From GCA-002712045 sp028112705 (lineage in GTDB: Bacteria; Pseudomonadota; Alphaproteobacteria; Rhodobacterales; Rhodobacteraceae): 64,000 bases of DNA. A program made the translations under genes and the position numbers. Below, piece after piece: positions 43,047 to 52,706 of the stretch. Numbering within the stretch: the stretch's first letter is position 1; every line of letters starts with the position of its first letter. Location: NCBI GenBank assembly GCA_028112705.1, contig JAOGYN010000002.1, forward strand, positions 124,001 through 188,000, written 5' to 3'. The notes under the pieces are model-generated. The model saw only the letters and a program-made list of their open reading frames with translations, had not been told where the DNA came from and ran no database searches.

Positions 43047-43563
43047 TGCATTATGGGGCCAACGAATTTTCTATCTCTTAATAAGTCTATTGCTCATTGT
43101 TTGGTTAATAGCGCCACAGAACTCTTTGTCACAAGGGTTGCCAACCCCAGAATTTTTGCTTTGTTTGACTTTAGCTATTATCTTTCGAAGGCCGGACGTT
43201 TTACCAACTATACTTATTGCCATTGTTTTTTTGTTTTGTGATTTTTTGTTTAATCGCCCAATCGGTCTGTGGACTGTTATTGTGATAATAATATCTGAAT
43301 TCGCAAAGACTCAATATTGGCGTTATAAAGATTCCAATTTTATTACTACTTGGTTCTTTATTTCATTTTTAATTTCATCAGGTATTTTTTCATATATGAT
43401 AATTTTAAATGTTTTGTTGGTTCCACAATCTAACTTTTGGCAATATATAATTTGGGCTTTAATAACGATATTAACCTATCCAGTTATTTTTTGTTTGAGC
43501 TTTTTGATAGTGGGGTTTGATAAGCAAAGCCAACATAGCCCATTTATGCGAAAAAAAATATGA
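43039..43563 (+). CDS. mreD: Rod-shape protein MreD
   Basis: Small inner-membrane protein of the elongasome. The 174 residues contain about five hydrophobic helices and few conserved motifs, as is usual for MreD; the pattern LCLTLAIIFRRPDVLPTILIAIVFLFCDFLFNRPIGLWT, here cited as its PTILI and DFLFNRPIG parts, is typical. Identification rests mainly on the operon position. Overlaps both mreC and mrdA. Confidence 0.85.
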   Translation: MINALWGQRIFYLLISLLLIVWLIAPQNSLSQGLPTPEFLLCLTLAIIFRRPDVLPTILIAIVFLFCDFLFNRPIGLWTVIVIIISEFAKTQYWRYKDSNFITTWFFISFLISSGIFSYMIILNVLLVPQSNFWQYIIWALITILTYPVIFCLSFLIVGFDKQSQHSPFMRKKI

Positions 43564-45503
43564 AAGACAAGGATTTAGACCCCTCTCTTGCGGCTAAAAG
43601 TATGGTGCGCCGAGGCGTTTTGTTATTTGCTGTGCAAGGTATAGTTGCTTTAGGGTTAGCGACTAGAATGCAATTTTTACAAGTAAAACAATCTGATCAA
43701 TTCCGTTTATTAGCGGAGGAAAATAGGATTAATGTTAGACTTGTTCCTCCTTTAAGGGGCTTAATATATGATAGAGATGGACTGCTTATAGCTAATAATG
43801 TTCAGAACTATAGGGTAGTAATTATCAGAGAAGATGTGAAGAACTTAGATGGTGTTTTAGGTAAATTACAGATTTTACTTGGGATCTCTGATTCTAAAAG
43901 AGAGCGCATTAAAACTTTAATATTGAATCACAGTTCGTTTGTTCCAATTACAATTCTTAATAATCTTTCTTGGGCTGATGTAGCGAAGCTTTCTGCAAAT
44001 GCACCAGTTTTGCCTGGTTTAACAGCAGATGTTGGATCATCTCGATATTATCCAAGGGGTGCTGATTATGCCCATTTACTCGGTTACGTTGGGCCGGTCA
44101 GTGATTTCGATTTAAAAAATAGGGACGACAATGATCCTTTGTTGAAAATCCCTCGATTTCAAATTGGAAAAACTGGAGTTGAAGCCAAGCTGGAGCAAAC
44201 TTTGCGTGGAAATGCTGGCACAAAACGCATTGAGGTTAATGCACAAGGGCGAGTAATTCGAGAGCTAAGTAGAAATAGTGGTTTGGCTGGTAAAGATATT
44301 CAGATGACAATTGATACTGGGTTGCAAAATTTTTCCTTGGCTCGCCTGGGAGATAAAAGTGCCTCTGCAGTTTTAATGAGAATTGATAATGGAGACTTAC
44401 TATCAATGGCCTCCTCACCAAGCTTTAATACAAATCTTTTTGTTGAAGGAATTTCGACCAGTGATTATGAAGACCTGAGAGATAATGAGTTCAGGCCCTT
44501 AGCTGATAAGAGTGTTCAGGGAATTTATCCCCCAGGGTCAACATTTAAGATGGTGATAGCTTTGGCAGCTTTGGAGGCTGGAGTAATTCGAGCTGATGAG
44601 AAAATTAAATGTGAGGGTCATATAGAATTAGCTGATCGAAAATTTCATTGTTGGAAACGTGTGGGGCATGCTCAAATGTCGCTACGGCAAGCATTAGAAC
44701 AATCATGTGATGTGTTTTTTTATGAAATTGCTTTAAGAGTTGGAATTGAAAAAATTACAATTATGGCAAATCGTTTAGGACTTGGTGTTAAGCATGAATT
44801 ACCTTTATCTGGAGTTTCGAGTGGGCTTTCTCCAACAAAAAGTTGGAAATTACAAACGCAAGGGCGCTCTTGGGTTTTAGGCGACACTTTAAACGTTGGA
44901 ATTGGGCAAGGTTATGTTTTATCTTCTCCGATGCAACTAGCAGTAATGGCGTCCCGAATAGCCAGTGGAAAATCTGTGCAGCCGAGATTGATAAAGCGAA
45001 TAGATGGATTTGATCAACAAATAGTGACGCAAAATGCATTAGATATTAACCCGTATTCTCTAGATCTTGTTAGGAAGGGTATGTATGACGTTTCAAACGG
45101 AATAAAGGGAACTGCCCGAAAGTCAAAGATGGCAATAAATGAAATTTTGATGGCTGCGAAAACAGGAACATCCCAAGTTCGGAATATTACGAAAAAAGAG
45201 CGCAAAACTGGTGTTATCCCTAATGAAAAATTACCTTGGAAAAGGCGTGATCATGCGTTGTTTGTGGGTTATGCTCCTTACGAGAAACCTGAATATGCGA
45301 TCGCTGTTGTTGTCGAACATGGTGGCGGGGGCTCTAAAGTAGCAGCACCTATCGCAAGGGATATAATGCTGCGAGCATTATATGGAAAAGTTCCACCATT
45401 AGAGGCTTACCCAATTGACCAGAGGCCTGAGATAAAGAAAAGATTAGAGAAATTAAATTTAAATCCAATTTTGAAACCTAGTATGAATAAAGGTAATGCA
45501 TGA
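43560..45503 (+). CDS. mrdA: Penicillin-binding protein 2
   Basis: Class B transpeptidase that crosslinks peptidoglycan during rod elongation. The 647 residues have one N-terminal helix, a dimerisation domain with PLRGLIYDRDGLLIANN, and the transpeptidase domain with the active serine S327 in PGSTFKMV, the SCD form of the second motif (QSCDVFFYE) typical of PBP2, and K534-T-G in AAKTGTSQ. Overlaps mreD and rodA by four bases each. Confidence 0.96.
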   Translation: MKDKDLDPSLAAKSMVRRGVLLFAVQGIVALGLATRMQFLQVKQSDQFRLLAEENRINVRLVPPLRGLIYDRDGLLIANNVQNYRVVIIREDVKNLDGVLGKLQILLGISDSKRERIKTLILNHSSFVPITILNNLSWADVAKLSANAPVLPGLTADVGSSRYYPRGADYAHLLGYVGPVSDFDLKNRDDNDPLLKIPRFQIGKTGVEAKLEQTLRGNAGTKRIEVNAQGRVIRELSRNSGLAGKDIQMTIDTGLQNFSLARLGDKSASAVLMRIDNGDLLSMASSPSFNTNLFVEGISTSDYEDLRDNEFRPLADKSVQGIYPPGSTFKMVIALAALEAGVIRADEKIKCEGHIELADRKFHCWKRVGHAQMSLRQALEQSCDVFFYEIALRVGIEKITIMANRLGLGVKHELPLSGVSSGLSPTKSWKLQTQGRSWVLGDTLNVGIGQGYVLSSPMQLAVMASRIASGKSVQPRLIKRIDGFDQQIVTQNALDINPYSLDLVRKGMYDVSNGIKGTARKSKMAINEILMAAKTGTSQVRNITKKERKTGVIPNEKLPWKRRDHALFVGYAPYEKPEYAIAVVVEHGGGGSKVAAPIARDIMLRALYGKVPPLEAYPIDQRPEIKKRLEKLNLNPILKPSMNKGNA

Positions 45504-46639
45504 GTTATCTTGAGTATTCTGTTCGGAAAATCCCAACTGGCTTTAACCGTTTAGCCTATATAAACTTGCCTATCATAATCCTATTGATAGCAATTGCTTC
45601 AATTGGATTCTTAATGTTATTTTCAGTAGCTGGAGGTTCGATTGAACCATGGGCTAAAGTGCAAATGATAAGGTTTTCTATTGGTTTTTTCTTAATGTTG
45701 CTAATTGCTTTTATCCCAATATGGTTTTGGCGGAATATAAGTGGATTAGCTTACTTTATATCAATTATATTATTATTGGCTGTAGAATTTTTTGGAGTTT
45801 CTGGCATGGGTGCAGTGCGGTGGATAGATTTAGGATTTATGAGGCTACAACCATCGGAGGTTACTAAGCTTACTGTTGTAATGTTCTTAGCAAGTTATTA
45901 TGATTGGTTGCCCCGCAACAAAGTGTCAAATATTTTCTGGGTTATTCTTCCTTTATTAATAATAATTTTACCAATTTTAATGGTTTTAAGGCAACCAGAC
46001 TTAGGAACAGCACTTCTCATTTTAGTTGGTGGATTAACTGTTATGTTTATTGCAGGCGTTAGTTGGATTTACTTTCTAATATCTGGATTAGGCGTATTTA
46101 CCTTTGTATTTTCTATTTTTCACTTCAGAGGTACAGAGTTTCAAATTTTAAAAGATTATCAATATAGACGCATTGATACATTTTTAGATCCTGCAAATGA
46201 TCCGTTAGGTGCGGGGTATCATATAACACAGTCAAAAATTGCTCTTGGATCTGGTGGATTTTCTGGAAGAGGTTTTATGCAGGGAACGCAGAGTCGCTTA
46301 AACTTTTTGCCAGAAAAGCATACTGATTTTATTTTCACAACTTTGGCTGAAGAATTTGGATTTATAGGTGGTTTATCACTACTTGGTTTGTATTTCTTGA
46401 TGATTATCTTTTGTGGTATGGTCGCTTTTGGGAGTAAGGATCGTTATTCTGGCCTAGTAGTTTCTGGACTTAATATGACATTTTTTTTGTATTTTGCGGT
46501 TAACATGGCTATGGTTATGGGTATGTTGCCGGTAGTAGGGGTTCCACTGCCACTTGTTAGTTATGGTGGTTCAGCGATGTTCGTACTAATGATCGCTTTC
46601 GGCCTAATTCAAAGTGCCGCAATACATAAGGCGAGATGA
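45500..46639 (+). CDS. rodA: Peptidoglycan polymerase RodA (SEDS)
   Basis: SEDS glycosyltransferase that polymerises glycan strands with PBP2. The 379 residues form about ten helices with QPDLGTALLILVGG, the FLPEKHTDFIFTTLAEEFGF block and the C-terminal GVPLPLVSYGGSAM typical of RodA/FtsW. Four-base overlap with mrdA and with the following dehydrogenase. Confidence 0.96.
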   Translation: MSYLEYSVRKIPTGFNRLAYINLPIIILLIAIASIGFLMLFSVAGGSIEPWAKVQMIRFSIGFFLMLLIAFIPIWFWRNISGLAYFISIILLLAVEFFGVSGMGAVRWIDLGFMRLQPSEVTKLTVVMFLASYYDWLPRNKVSNIFWVILPLLIIILPILMVLRQPDLGTALLILVGGLTVMFIAGVSWIYFLISGLGVFTFVFSIFHFRGTEFQILKDYQYRRIDTFLDPANDPLGAGYHITQSKIALGSGGFSGRGFMQGTQSRLNFLPEKHTDFIFTTLAEEFGFIGGLSLLGLYFLMIIFCGMVAFGSKDRYSGLVVSGLNMTFFLYFAVNMAMVMGMLPVVGVPLPLVSYGGSAMFVLMIAFGLIQSAAIHKAR

Positions 46640-47583
46640 AAATGAAAATTAATGTTTTATATGCGGGACATGAAAAATTATGGCCAGATTATGAACAATA
46701 TTTGAAATTAGCATTTCATCAAAGACGATTGAATGTTTCATTGAAGTGCAATTTTACTGACCTGGGCGAAGTGGATTATATAATTTATGCTCCAAATGGT
46801 CCTTTTAATGATTTTTCGATCTTTCCAAATGTTAAAGCAATTTTAAGTTTATGGGCTGGTGTCGAAAATACTGTCTCAAACAAAACGTTATCTCAACCAC
46901 TGTGTCGCATGGTTGATGAAGGCTTAACTGAGGGAATGGTTGAATATATTGTCACCCATTCACTAAGATATCATATTAACTTGGATAAGCAGATAAGTAA
47001 GCAAGATGGGGTTTGGCGCCATGATACGATGGTGCCTAATTTAGCACGGGATAGAACCATTGGTCTTCTAGGCTTGGGTGCCTTGGGCTCAGCGTGTGCA
47101 CTAAAATTAAGAGAACTAAATTTTAATGTGCAGGGATGGAGCCGAACTAAGAAAAAAATCCCAAATATTGAATGCCTGTCAGGAGATAAAGGTTTTGATA
47201 AAGTCTTAAAAACCTCTGATATCTTAATACTTTTATTACCTTTAACAGATAAAACAAAATATATACTTAATTCTAAGACACTTGCAAAAGTGAAAAAAGG
47301 TACTTTCATTATAAATGCTGGTCGTGGTTCATTAATTGATGATGAGGCATTAATTTCTTTTATCGATAAAGGTACGGTTGCTGCTGCAACTTTAGATGTA
47401 TTTAGTAAGGAACCATTGCCCAGCAGCCATATTTTTTGGGCGCATGCAAAGGTGACTGTCACTCCTCACATAGCAGCAGAAACAAGGCCTCAAACCTCAT
47501 CAAAAAGTATTGCGGAAAATATCTTTAGAAGTGAAAATGGCCTAGGTCTTTTGAATTTAGTTGATAGAGTAGAAGGGTATTAA
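46636..47583 (+). CDS. D-2-hydroxyacid dehydrogenase, GhrA (glyoxylate/hydroxypyruvate reductase)-like
   Basis: NAD(P)H-dependent reductase of 2-keto acids such as glyoxylate. The 315 residues have the Rossmann motif GLLGLGALGSACA, the INAGRGSLIDDEAL arginine region, the EP of DVFSKEPLP and catalytic histidine in TPHIAAETRPQT. WAGVENTV near residue 75 is typical of the GhrA branch. It overlaps rodA by four bases (ATGA), so it is co-transcribed with cell-shape genes although its role is metabolic. Two in-frame ATGs (46636, 46642). Confidence 0.85.
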   Translation: MKMKINVLYAGHEKLWPDYEQYLKLAFHQRRLNVSLKCNFTDLGEVDYIIYAPNGPFNDFSIFPNVKAILSLWAGVENTVSNKTLSQPLCRMVDEGLTEGMVEYIVTHSLRYHINLDKQISKQDGVWRHDTMVPNLARDRTIGLLGLGALGSACALKLRELNFNVQGWSRTKKKIPNIECLSGDKGFDKVLKTSDILILLLPLTDKTKYILNSKTLAKVKKGTFIINAGRGSLIDDEALISFIDKGTVAAATLDVFSKEPLPSSHIFWAHAKVTVTPHIAAETRPQTSSKSIAENIFRSENGLGLLNLVDRVEGY

Positions 47584-47593
47584 TTTTTCTAAA

Positions 47594-48391
47594 TTACTTA
47601 AATTTTGCCTCCCTTTTTTGAATTGTGGCCATGACAGCCTCCATATTATTTTCATAACCCATAATCCTACTTTGAATGTCAGATTCGATTTCCAGTCCTT
47701 TACCATTTGGAGCGACCCAAGACTGTTCTATTAATTTTTTTGCACCTTTTAATACGTCTGGTGATTTCCCAATCAATAACTTAGCAAATTCATTGGCGGC
47801 CCCTAATGGGTCTTTATTAACTTTAGTTATGAGGCCAAGGTCTAAAGCTTCTGTGCCATCAAAAATTCTACCTGTCATGATTAATTCTTTAGCAACATCA
47901 GCTCTGGTTAATTTGGGAAGGTTTTGAGTGATACCCAGATCTGGAATTATTCCCCACTTGGACTCCATAATCGAAAATTGTGAATCAGGTTGAGCAATGC
48001 GAAAATCAGCAGCTAGTGCTAGTTGAATTCCACCACCAAATGCGACTCCTTTAATAGCGGCAATAACTGGCACTTCAATTTCTTGCCAAACATAGCAGGG
48101 TTTTTGAAACCAATTAGCGTCTTCACCAACTGGTCTACTTGTCAGGTCGTTGCGCACTTGCCCAAAATCATTGGCCCATTCGCTAAAAGTTGAAGTATCT
48201 AGGCCGCTGCAAAAATCACTTCCTGCACCTGTTAAGATGATTACTCGAACTGATTTTTCACGTTTCAAGTTTTCACCAACAAGAGATATGGCATTAAACA
48301 TATCTTTTGAAAGTGCATTCTTCTTCTCTGGTCTGTTTAGTGTGACAGTTGCTATGTGATTAGAAATTTCCAAATTTACAATATTATTCAT
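47594..48391 (-). CDS. Enoyl-CoA hydratase/isomerase family (crotonase fold) protein
   Basis: Acyl-CoA-transforming enzyme of 265 residues. The crotonase fold is shown by FCSGLDTSTF, the oxyanion-hole segment IKGVAFGGGIQLALAADFRIA and ESKWGIIPDLG. The acidic residue after IIP (aspartate) resembles the dienoyl-CoA isomerase branch more than classical hydratase. No fatty-acid oxidation partner is adjacent. Substrate not assignable. Converges with the GhrA-like gene across 10 bases. Confidence 0.82.
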   Translation of the reverse strand: MNNIVNLEISNHIATVTLNRPEKKNALSKDMFNAISLVGENLKREKSVRVIILTGAGSDFCSGLDTSTFSEWANDFGQVRNDLTSRPVGEDANWFQKPCYVWQEIEVPVIAAIKGVAFGGGIQLALAADFRIAQPDSQFSIMESKWGIIPDLGITQNLPKLTRADVAKELIMTGRIFDGTEALDLGLITKVNKDPLGAANEFAKLLIGKSPDVLKGAKKLIEQSWVAPNGKGLEIESDIQSRIMGYENNMEAVMATIQKREAKFK

Positions 48392-48547
48392 CTTCTTATC
48401 CTAGAGTAAGTTATTTTTCATATGCATTCGTTTAATGAGTTAAAGGAACAGAGAACTATCTTAAAGAGGTTTTATGAATGATAGTTACTGTGTAAACAGC
48501 TAATGAATTGAAAAGATAAATAAATTTATTTTTTATGTCGTAATATT

Positions 48548-48560
48548 ACCAAATTTTGGT
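48548..48560. promoter_or_regulatory. Palindrome and -10 box upstream of hyuA
   Basis: ACCAAATTTTGGT is a perfect 6+1+6 palindrome, followed 13 bases later by TATAAT (48574-48579) and then 47 bases to the hyuA-like start. The rest of the 235-base gap is AT-rich with no open frame of note. It could be a regulator site; no clear -35 is present. Confidence 0.35.
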
Positions 48561-48626
48561 TATTTTTAGATGGTATAATTTGAAGAGCTGTTTAAAATAT
48601 TTTTTTAATAATTTGGAATAGGAAAT

Positions 48627-50636
48627 ATGGCAATTTTATTGGGTGTAGATACTGGTGGCACATATACAGATGCTGTTCTGATGGAAGATGATAAAAATAT
48701 AATAGCTTCTTCTAAAGCGCTAACGACAAAATATGATTTATCGATTGGAATTGGAGAAGCAATTCAGGCTGTTTTAACAAAAAGCACCAAGAAACCCTCA
48801 GAAATTGCCATGGCATCTTTATCAACAACTCTGGCGACAAATGCACTAGTGGAGGGGCAAGGTGAAAAAGTTGGTTTGGTGGCTATCGGATTTTCAAATC
48901 AAGATTTGCAGCGACATGGCTTAGCCAAAGCCATGAAAGGAGATCCAATCATAATTGTAGATGGGGGGCATACACATTCAGGAGAAGAAAAATATTCCTT
49001 AGATTTGAGTAAAATAGACGATTCAATAGACGGTTGGGGAGATGAGGTTACTGCTTTTGCTGTTGTGTCAAGTTTTGCTACGCGGAATCCTGCTCATGAA
49101 ATCCTGGCTCGTGATTTAATCCGAGAAAAAACTGGAAAACCTGTTACGTGCTCAAGCGATTTGTCAGCTAAATTAAATGGCCCAAAAAGAGCTGTTACTA
49201 GTGTTTTAAATGCCCGGTTAATTGGTTTGATTGATAGATTGATAGATGCATGTAAATCTAAATTGAAAGCCCTAGGCGTGAGTGCACCACTTATGGTAGT
49301 TCGTGGTGACGGGGCACTGATTTCAGCTGAAATGGCCCAAGAAAAACCAATTGAAACCATTCTGTCGGGACCAGCTGCCTCAATAGTTGGAGCTCAATGG
49401 TTGACAAATGAAGTTGATGCAGTGGTTTCAGATATAGGAGGAACAACAACTGATATTGCTATATTGCGAAAAGGGCATCCAAAAATTGATCCAATGGGTG
49501 CAAAAGTTGGTGAGTTTCGAACCATGGTTGAAGCGGTTGCTATGCACACAACTGGCCTTGGTGGAGATAGTGAGGTGCATATGCAGAGTGAGGGTCTGGA
49601 AGGCAGTTTATCTTTAGGACCTTCCCGTATTGTGCCAATAGCTTTAGCAGCTATCTCTTGGCCAGATGTTGTACTTTCAACATTAGAGAGCCAAGCCAGT
49701 TCAAAGAAATGTGGTGAGTATGATGCAAAATTTGTATTACCGACTTTAATCAAATCTAAATTTAATAAATTTAATGATCGAGAGATTATCCTTTTAAAGA
49801 AAATTGGAACTGAAGCAAAACCTTTAGATGGATTGCTTTCAAATAGGTTGGAGCTGGCGACGCTTGATCGCTTAGTTTCTAGAGGTGTATTAATGATGTC
49901 TGGGATTACGCCAACAGATGCTAGTCATGTTTTGGGTACTTCTAACCGTTGGAATACCGAAGCCTCAAGGTTGGCTCTTAAAGTTTTTTCTAATCGTCGC
50001 AAAGGCTCAGGAGATGTCTTAAGTGAAGGAGCCGATTTATTGGCTCAATCGATAATTGACCAATTAACAAAGCAAACTGGGGATGCTCTGATAAACGTTG
50101 CTTTAATAGAAGATGGGTATGAGAATAATATTGATAATACTTCTATTGAAGATAGTTGGTTGATAAATAAAGGACTTCAACATCACAATAACGCATTTTT
50201 TATTAATTTTGGATTGAGATTACCAGTAATTGGGTTGGGGGCATCTGCTAAAATTTATTACCCTAAAGTTGGTGAACTTTTATCCACACAAATGATTATT
50301 CCAAAACATTACAGTGTAGCTAATGCAATAGGTGCGGTCGCTGGTAGAATATCATTTACGTGTGTTGGAACAGTTACTTCTCCTTCAACGGGCTGTTTTA
50401 GATTGCATGGAAAAGCTGGTCCCAAAGATTTTTCTTCGGAACGGCAGGCACTTAAAGTATTGACAGATGACCTTTCCAGTTTAGCTTCAAAAAAAGCAAA
50501 ATCGTCTGGCGCAGATGAAATAGATCTACAAGTTTCAAGAGATATCAGGTATAGCAATATTGAAAATCAACGGATTTTTATGGAAGCTGAAATAGCTGTA
50601 ACTGCTTCAGGTAGACCCAGAATTACTACAGGATAA
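48627..50636 (+). CDS. Hydantoinase/oxoprolinase subunit A family protein
   Basis: ATP-dependent hydrolase of hydantoins or 5-oxoproline-like rings, HyuA side. The 669 residues begin GVDTGGTYTDAVLMEDD (ASKHA phosphate loop), then LSTTLATNALVEGQG, and a second phosphate loop VVSDIGGTTTDIAIL in the Hydantoinase_A domain. No HyuB gene follows (the next gene converges), although HyuA and HyuB usually form a complex; the single-gene forms of this family are also known. Substrate unknown. Confidence 0.82.
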   Translation: MAILLGVDTGGTYTDAVLMEDDKNIIASSKALTTKYDLSIGIGEAIQAVLTKSTKKPSEIAMASLSTTLATNALVEGQGEKVGLVAIGFSNQDLQRHGLAKAMKGDPIIIVDGGHTHSGEEKYSLDLSKIDDSIDGWGDEVTAFAVVSSFATRNPAHEILARDLIREKTGKPVTCSSDLSAKLNGPKRAVTSVLNARLIGLIDRLIDACKSKLKALGVSAPLMVVRGDGALISAEMAQEKPIETILSGPAASIVGAQWLTNEVDAVVSDIGGTTTDIAILRKGHPKIDPMGAKVGEFRTMVEAVAMHTTGLGGDSEVHMQSEGLEGSLSLGPSRIVPIALAAISWPDVVLSTLESQASSKKCGEYDAKFVLPTLIKSKFNKFNDREIILLKKIGTEAKPLDGLLSNRLELATLDRLVSRGVLMMSGITPTDASHVLGTSNRWNTEASRLALKVFSNRRKGSGDVLSEGADLLAQSIIDQLTKQTGDALINVALIEDGYENNIDNTSIEDSWLINKGLQHHNNAFFINFGLRLPVIGLGASAKIYYPKVGELLSTQMIIPKHYSVANAIGAVAGRISFTCVGTVTSPSTGCFRLHGKAGPKDFSSERQALKVLTDDLSSLASKKAKSSGADEIDLQVSRDIRYSNIENQRIFMEAEIAVTASGRPRITTG

Positions 50637-50652
50637 ATATTATTAACCCACT

Positions 50653-52662
50653 TTAGTGAAAAGACCTTTTTATTGTTTCTTTGAATTCCTTTTCAAATAT
50701 TAATTTTTCTTCTTCAAAAGCTTTTATTTTGGCAGTCATATAGAAATTATTTTTGTCAGATTTAAGTGAAGTATAAGCTTCGGTTCTAATATTCCATTTA
50801 TTTCGAGCTAGTGTTTGCGTCCAATGAATGTGTCCAGAGGCGCATAGTGGGTCGTTAGGGTGTATTGAAAAAGCTTCTCGAACAACTGTTCCTATTTGCA
50901 AGCCATGATTATTATCTTCAACTATTCCGTAATCATCAAAAACTTCTATTGTTACAGCATTAGTCATTTGATCGGTGATAATTTTATTTGAATAGCTTGG
51001 TTCCTTGATTATTTTTCTAGACCAAGGGCTCGCAACCTCTGGATCCGAAAATACATATTCTGGTTTGTCAGATTTTTGACGTATAGGAAGTAATAACTCC
51101 CCTTTTACCAAGGTTAAGGTTGCTTGCTCCGCTACTGGCCAAACCAGAGGCCAATATGCATTTGATAAAGAGATGCGCAACTTGTTTTCTGGTAATAATC
51201 GATAGGCGATTTGATCTAACTCAAGTTCTATGGAGAACTCTTTGTCTACTGGAATTGGAGTTGGATTTTCGTGACTTTCTCTATGGGCTAAGTTTAACAG
51301 GCCATAGGTAATGCGTGTTGATGAACCTTCAGGTGAAACATCGCATAGGCGGACACATAAATGACCACACTGATTATCTGATTTTAATGTTAGTTTAATT
51401 TTGGGTCTACCAACTATATCTATAGTTGTCTTAGATGGGTTGTCATCAAAACAAAGCGAATAAGCATCATCAGCCCTCTGATCACCAGATTGTTCTGGTA
51501 CAGAACTGCTCATAGGAAAATAGCTACCGGCACCAAAGCCACAAGTTGCAGGGCTTTTTATGATATTATTTAACTCGCTGGCATCTCCACCTAAGATTCC
51601 ATTGGAAGTTAAGTAAAATTTAGCATGTTTTATTTCAGTTGATGGCCAATCTTTTTCTACGATCCACTGTCCTGGTCTATGTTTTATTCTTCGATCTGGT
51701 AGAATGCTATCTTGTAAATAAATTCGGTAATTTGGATCTTCTTCAACTCCAGTTGGGTTGCCCTTTAACCATTTATCCCACCAACGTAGAGCTTCTTGTA
51801 AAAAGCCTATCTGTGGTGATGGATCGGCAGTGTGTGGATACTGATGAACCCATGGCCCAACTATTCCCTTAACAGTGGTATTTTTTACATTTCCTATCAA
51901 ATGACTAACCGTATTCATATAATTGTCAGCCCAACCTCCAAAGCATAAGGTTGGAACAAGTAAACTATCATAATCTTCAGATAAGGAGCCATGCTTCCAA
52001 TATTCGTCTTTATTAGGATGTTGCATCCATTTTGCACCATAAAGTGGAATACTGTTTAAGCGCTCTAACCACATAGTGCGCCATTGCTCTCCAACTAAAG
52101 ATGGATCTGGTGGTCTTGATGAATATGAAAGCATAGTACCAGACCAACTAAGGTTCTCATTTAGTAAACAGCCTCCTTTATAGTGTATATCGTCCGCATA
52201 TCTATCAACGGTCGAATATCCACTTATTATTGCCTTGAGTGGTGCTGGTTGAAGCATTGCTACTTGAATACAATTAAAACCGCCCCAGCTTTTCCCCATC
52301 ATACCTACTTTGCCATCACACCAAGATTGTTTGGCAATCCAATTTATAACTTCAACACAGTCTGAGAGCTCTAATTTTGTATATTCATCAAGCATAATAC
52401 CTTGACTTTCGCCGCTACCACGCATGTCGACTCTGAGAACTACATAACCGCGACCAGCAAAATATTTATGCATCATTTCATCTCGCTCTATTGTACCATC
52501 TCTTTTTCTGTATGGAATATATTCTAATATTGCGGGCAAAGGTATTTTTGTGGCACTCTCTGGTAAAAATACTCTTGCTGAAAGACGACAACCATCTGAA
52601 AGTATAATGCCCATATCTGGCTCATCAATAATTTTATGTGGAAACTGTGTGACTATATCCAT
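50653..52662 (-). CDS. CocE/NonD family hydrolase
   Basis: Serine hydrolase of the S15 (X-Pro dipeptidyl peptidase/cocaine esterase) family. The 669 residues from the ATG at 52662 have DMRGSGESQGI and the nucleophile elbow GKSWGG (Ser about 125), an aspartate/histidine-containing second half (FGGWADNYMN, GPWVHQYPHTADP) and the C-terminal jelly-roll domain of the family. A GTG six bases earlier leaves no room after the ggag sequence. No signal peptide is visible, so probably cytoplasmic. Substrate unknown. Confidence 0.85.
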   Translation of the reverse strand: MDIVTQFPHKIIDEPDMGIILSDGCRLSARVFLPESATKIPLPAILEYIPYRKRDGTIERDEMMHKYFAGRGYVVLRVDMRGSGESQGIMLDEYTKLELSDCVEVINWIAKQSWCDGKVGMMGKSWGGFNCIQVAMLQPAPLKAIISGYSTVDRYADDIHYKGGCLLNENLSWSGTMLSYSSRPPDPSLVGEQWRTMWLERLNSIPLYGAKWMQHPNKDEYWKHGSLSEDYDSLLVPTLCFGGWADNYMNTVSHLIGNVKNTTVKGIVGPWVHQYPHTADPSPQIGFLQEALRWWDKWLKGNPTGVEEDPNYRIYLQDSILPDRRIKHRPGQWIVEKDWPSTEIKHAKFYLTSNGILGGDASELNNIIKSPATCGFGAGSYFPMSSSVPEQSGDQRADDAYSLCFDDNPSKTTIDIVGRPKIKLTLKSDNQCGHLCVRLCDVSPEGSSTRITYGLLNLAHRESHENPTPIPVDKEFSIELELDQIAYRLLPENKLRISLSNAYWPLVWPVAEQATLTLVKGELLLPIRQKSDKPEYVFSDPEVASPWSRKIIKEPSYSNKIITDQMTNAVTIEVFDDYGIVEDNNHGLQIGTVVREAFSIHPNDPLCASGHIHWTQTLARNKWNIRTEAYTSLKSDKNNFYMTAKIKAFEEEKLIFEKEFKETIKRSFH

Positions 52663-52706
52663 TTGCACTCCAATAATCTGTTAACTGTCATAAAATTAAT
52701 AAATAG

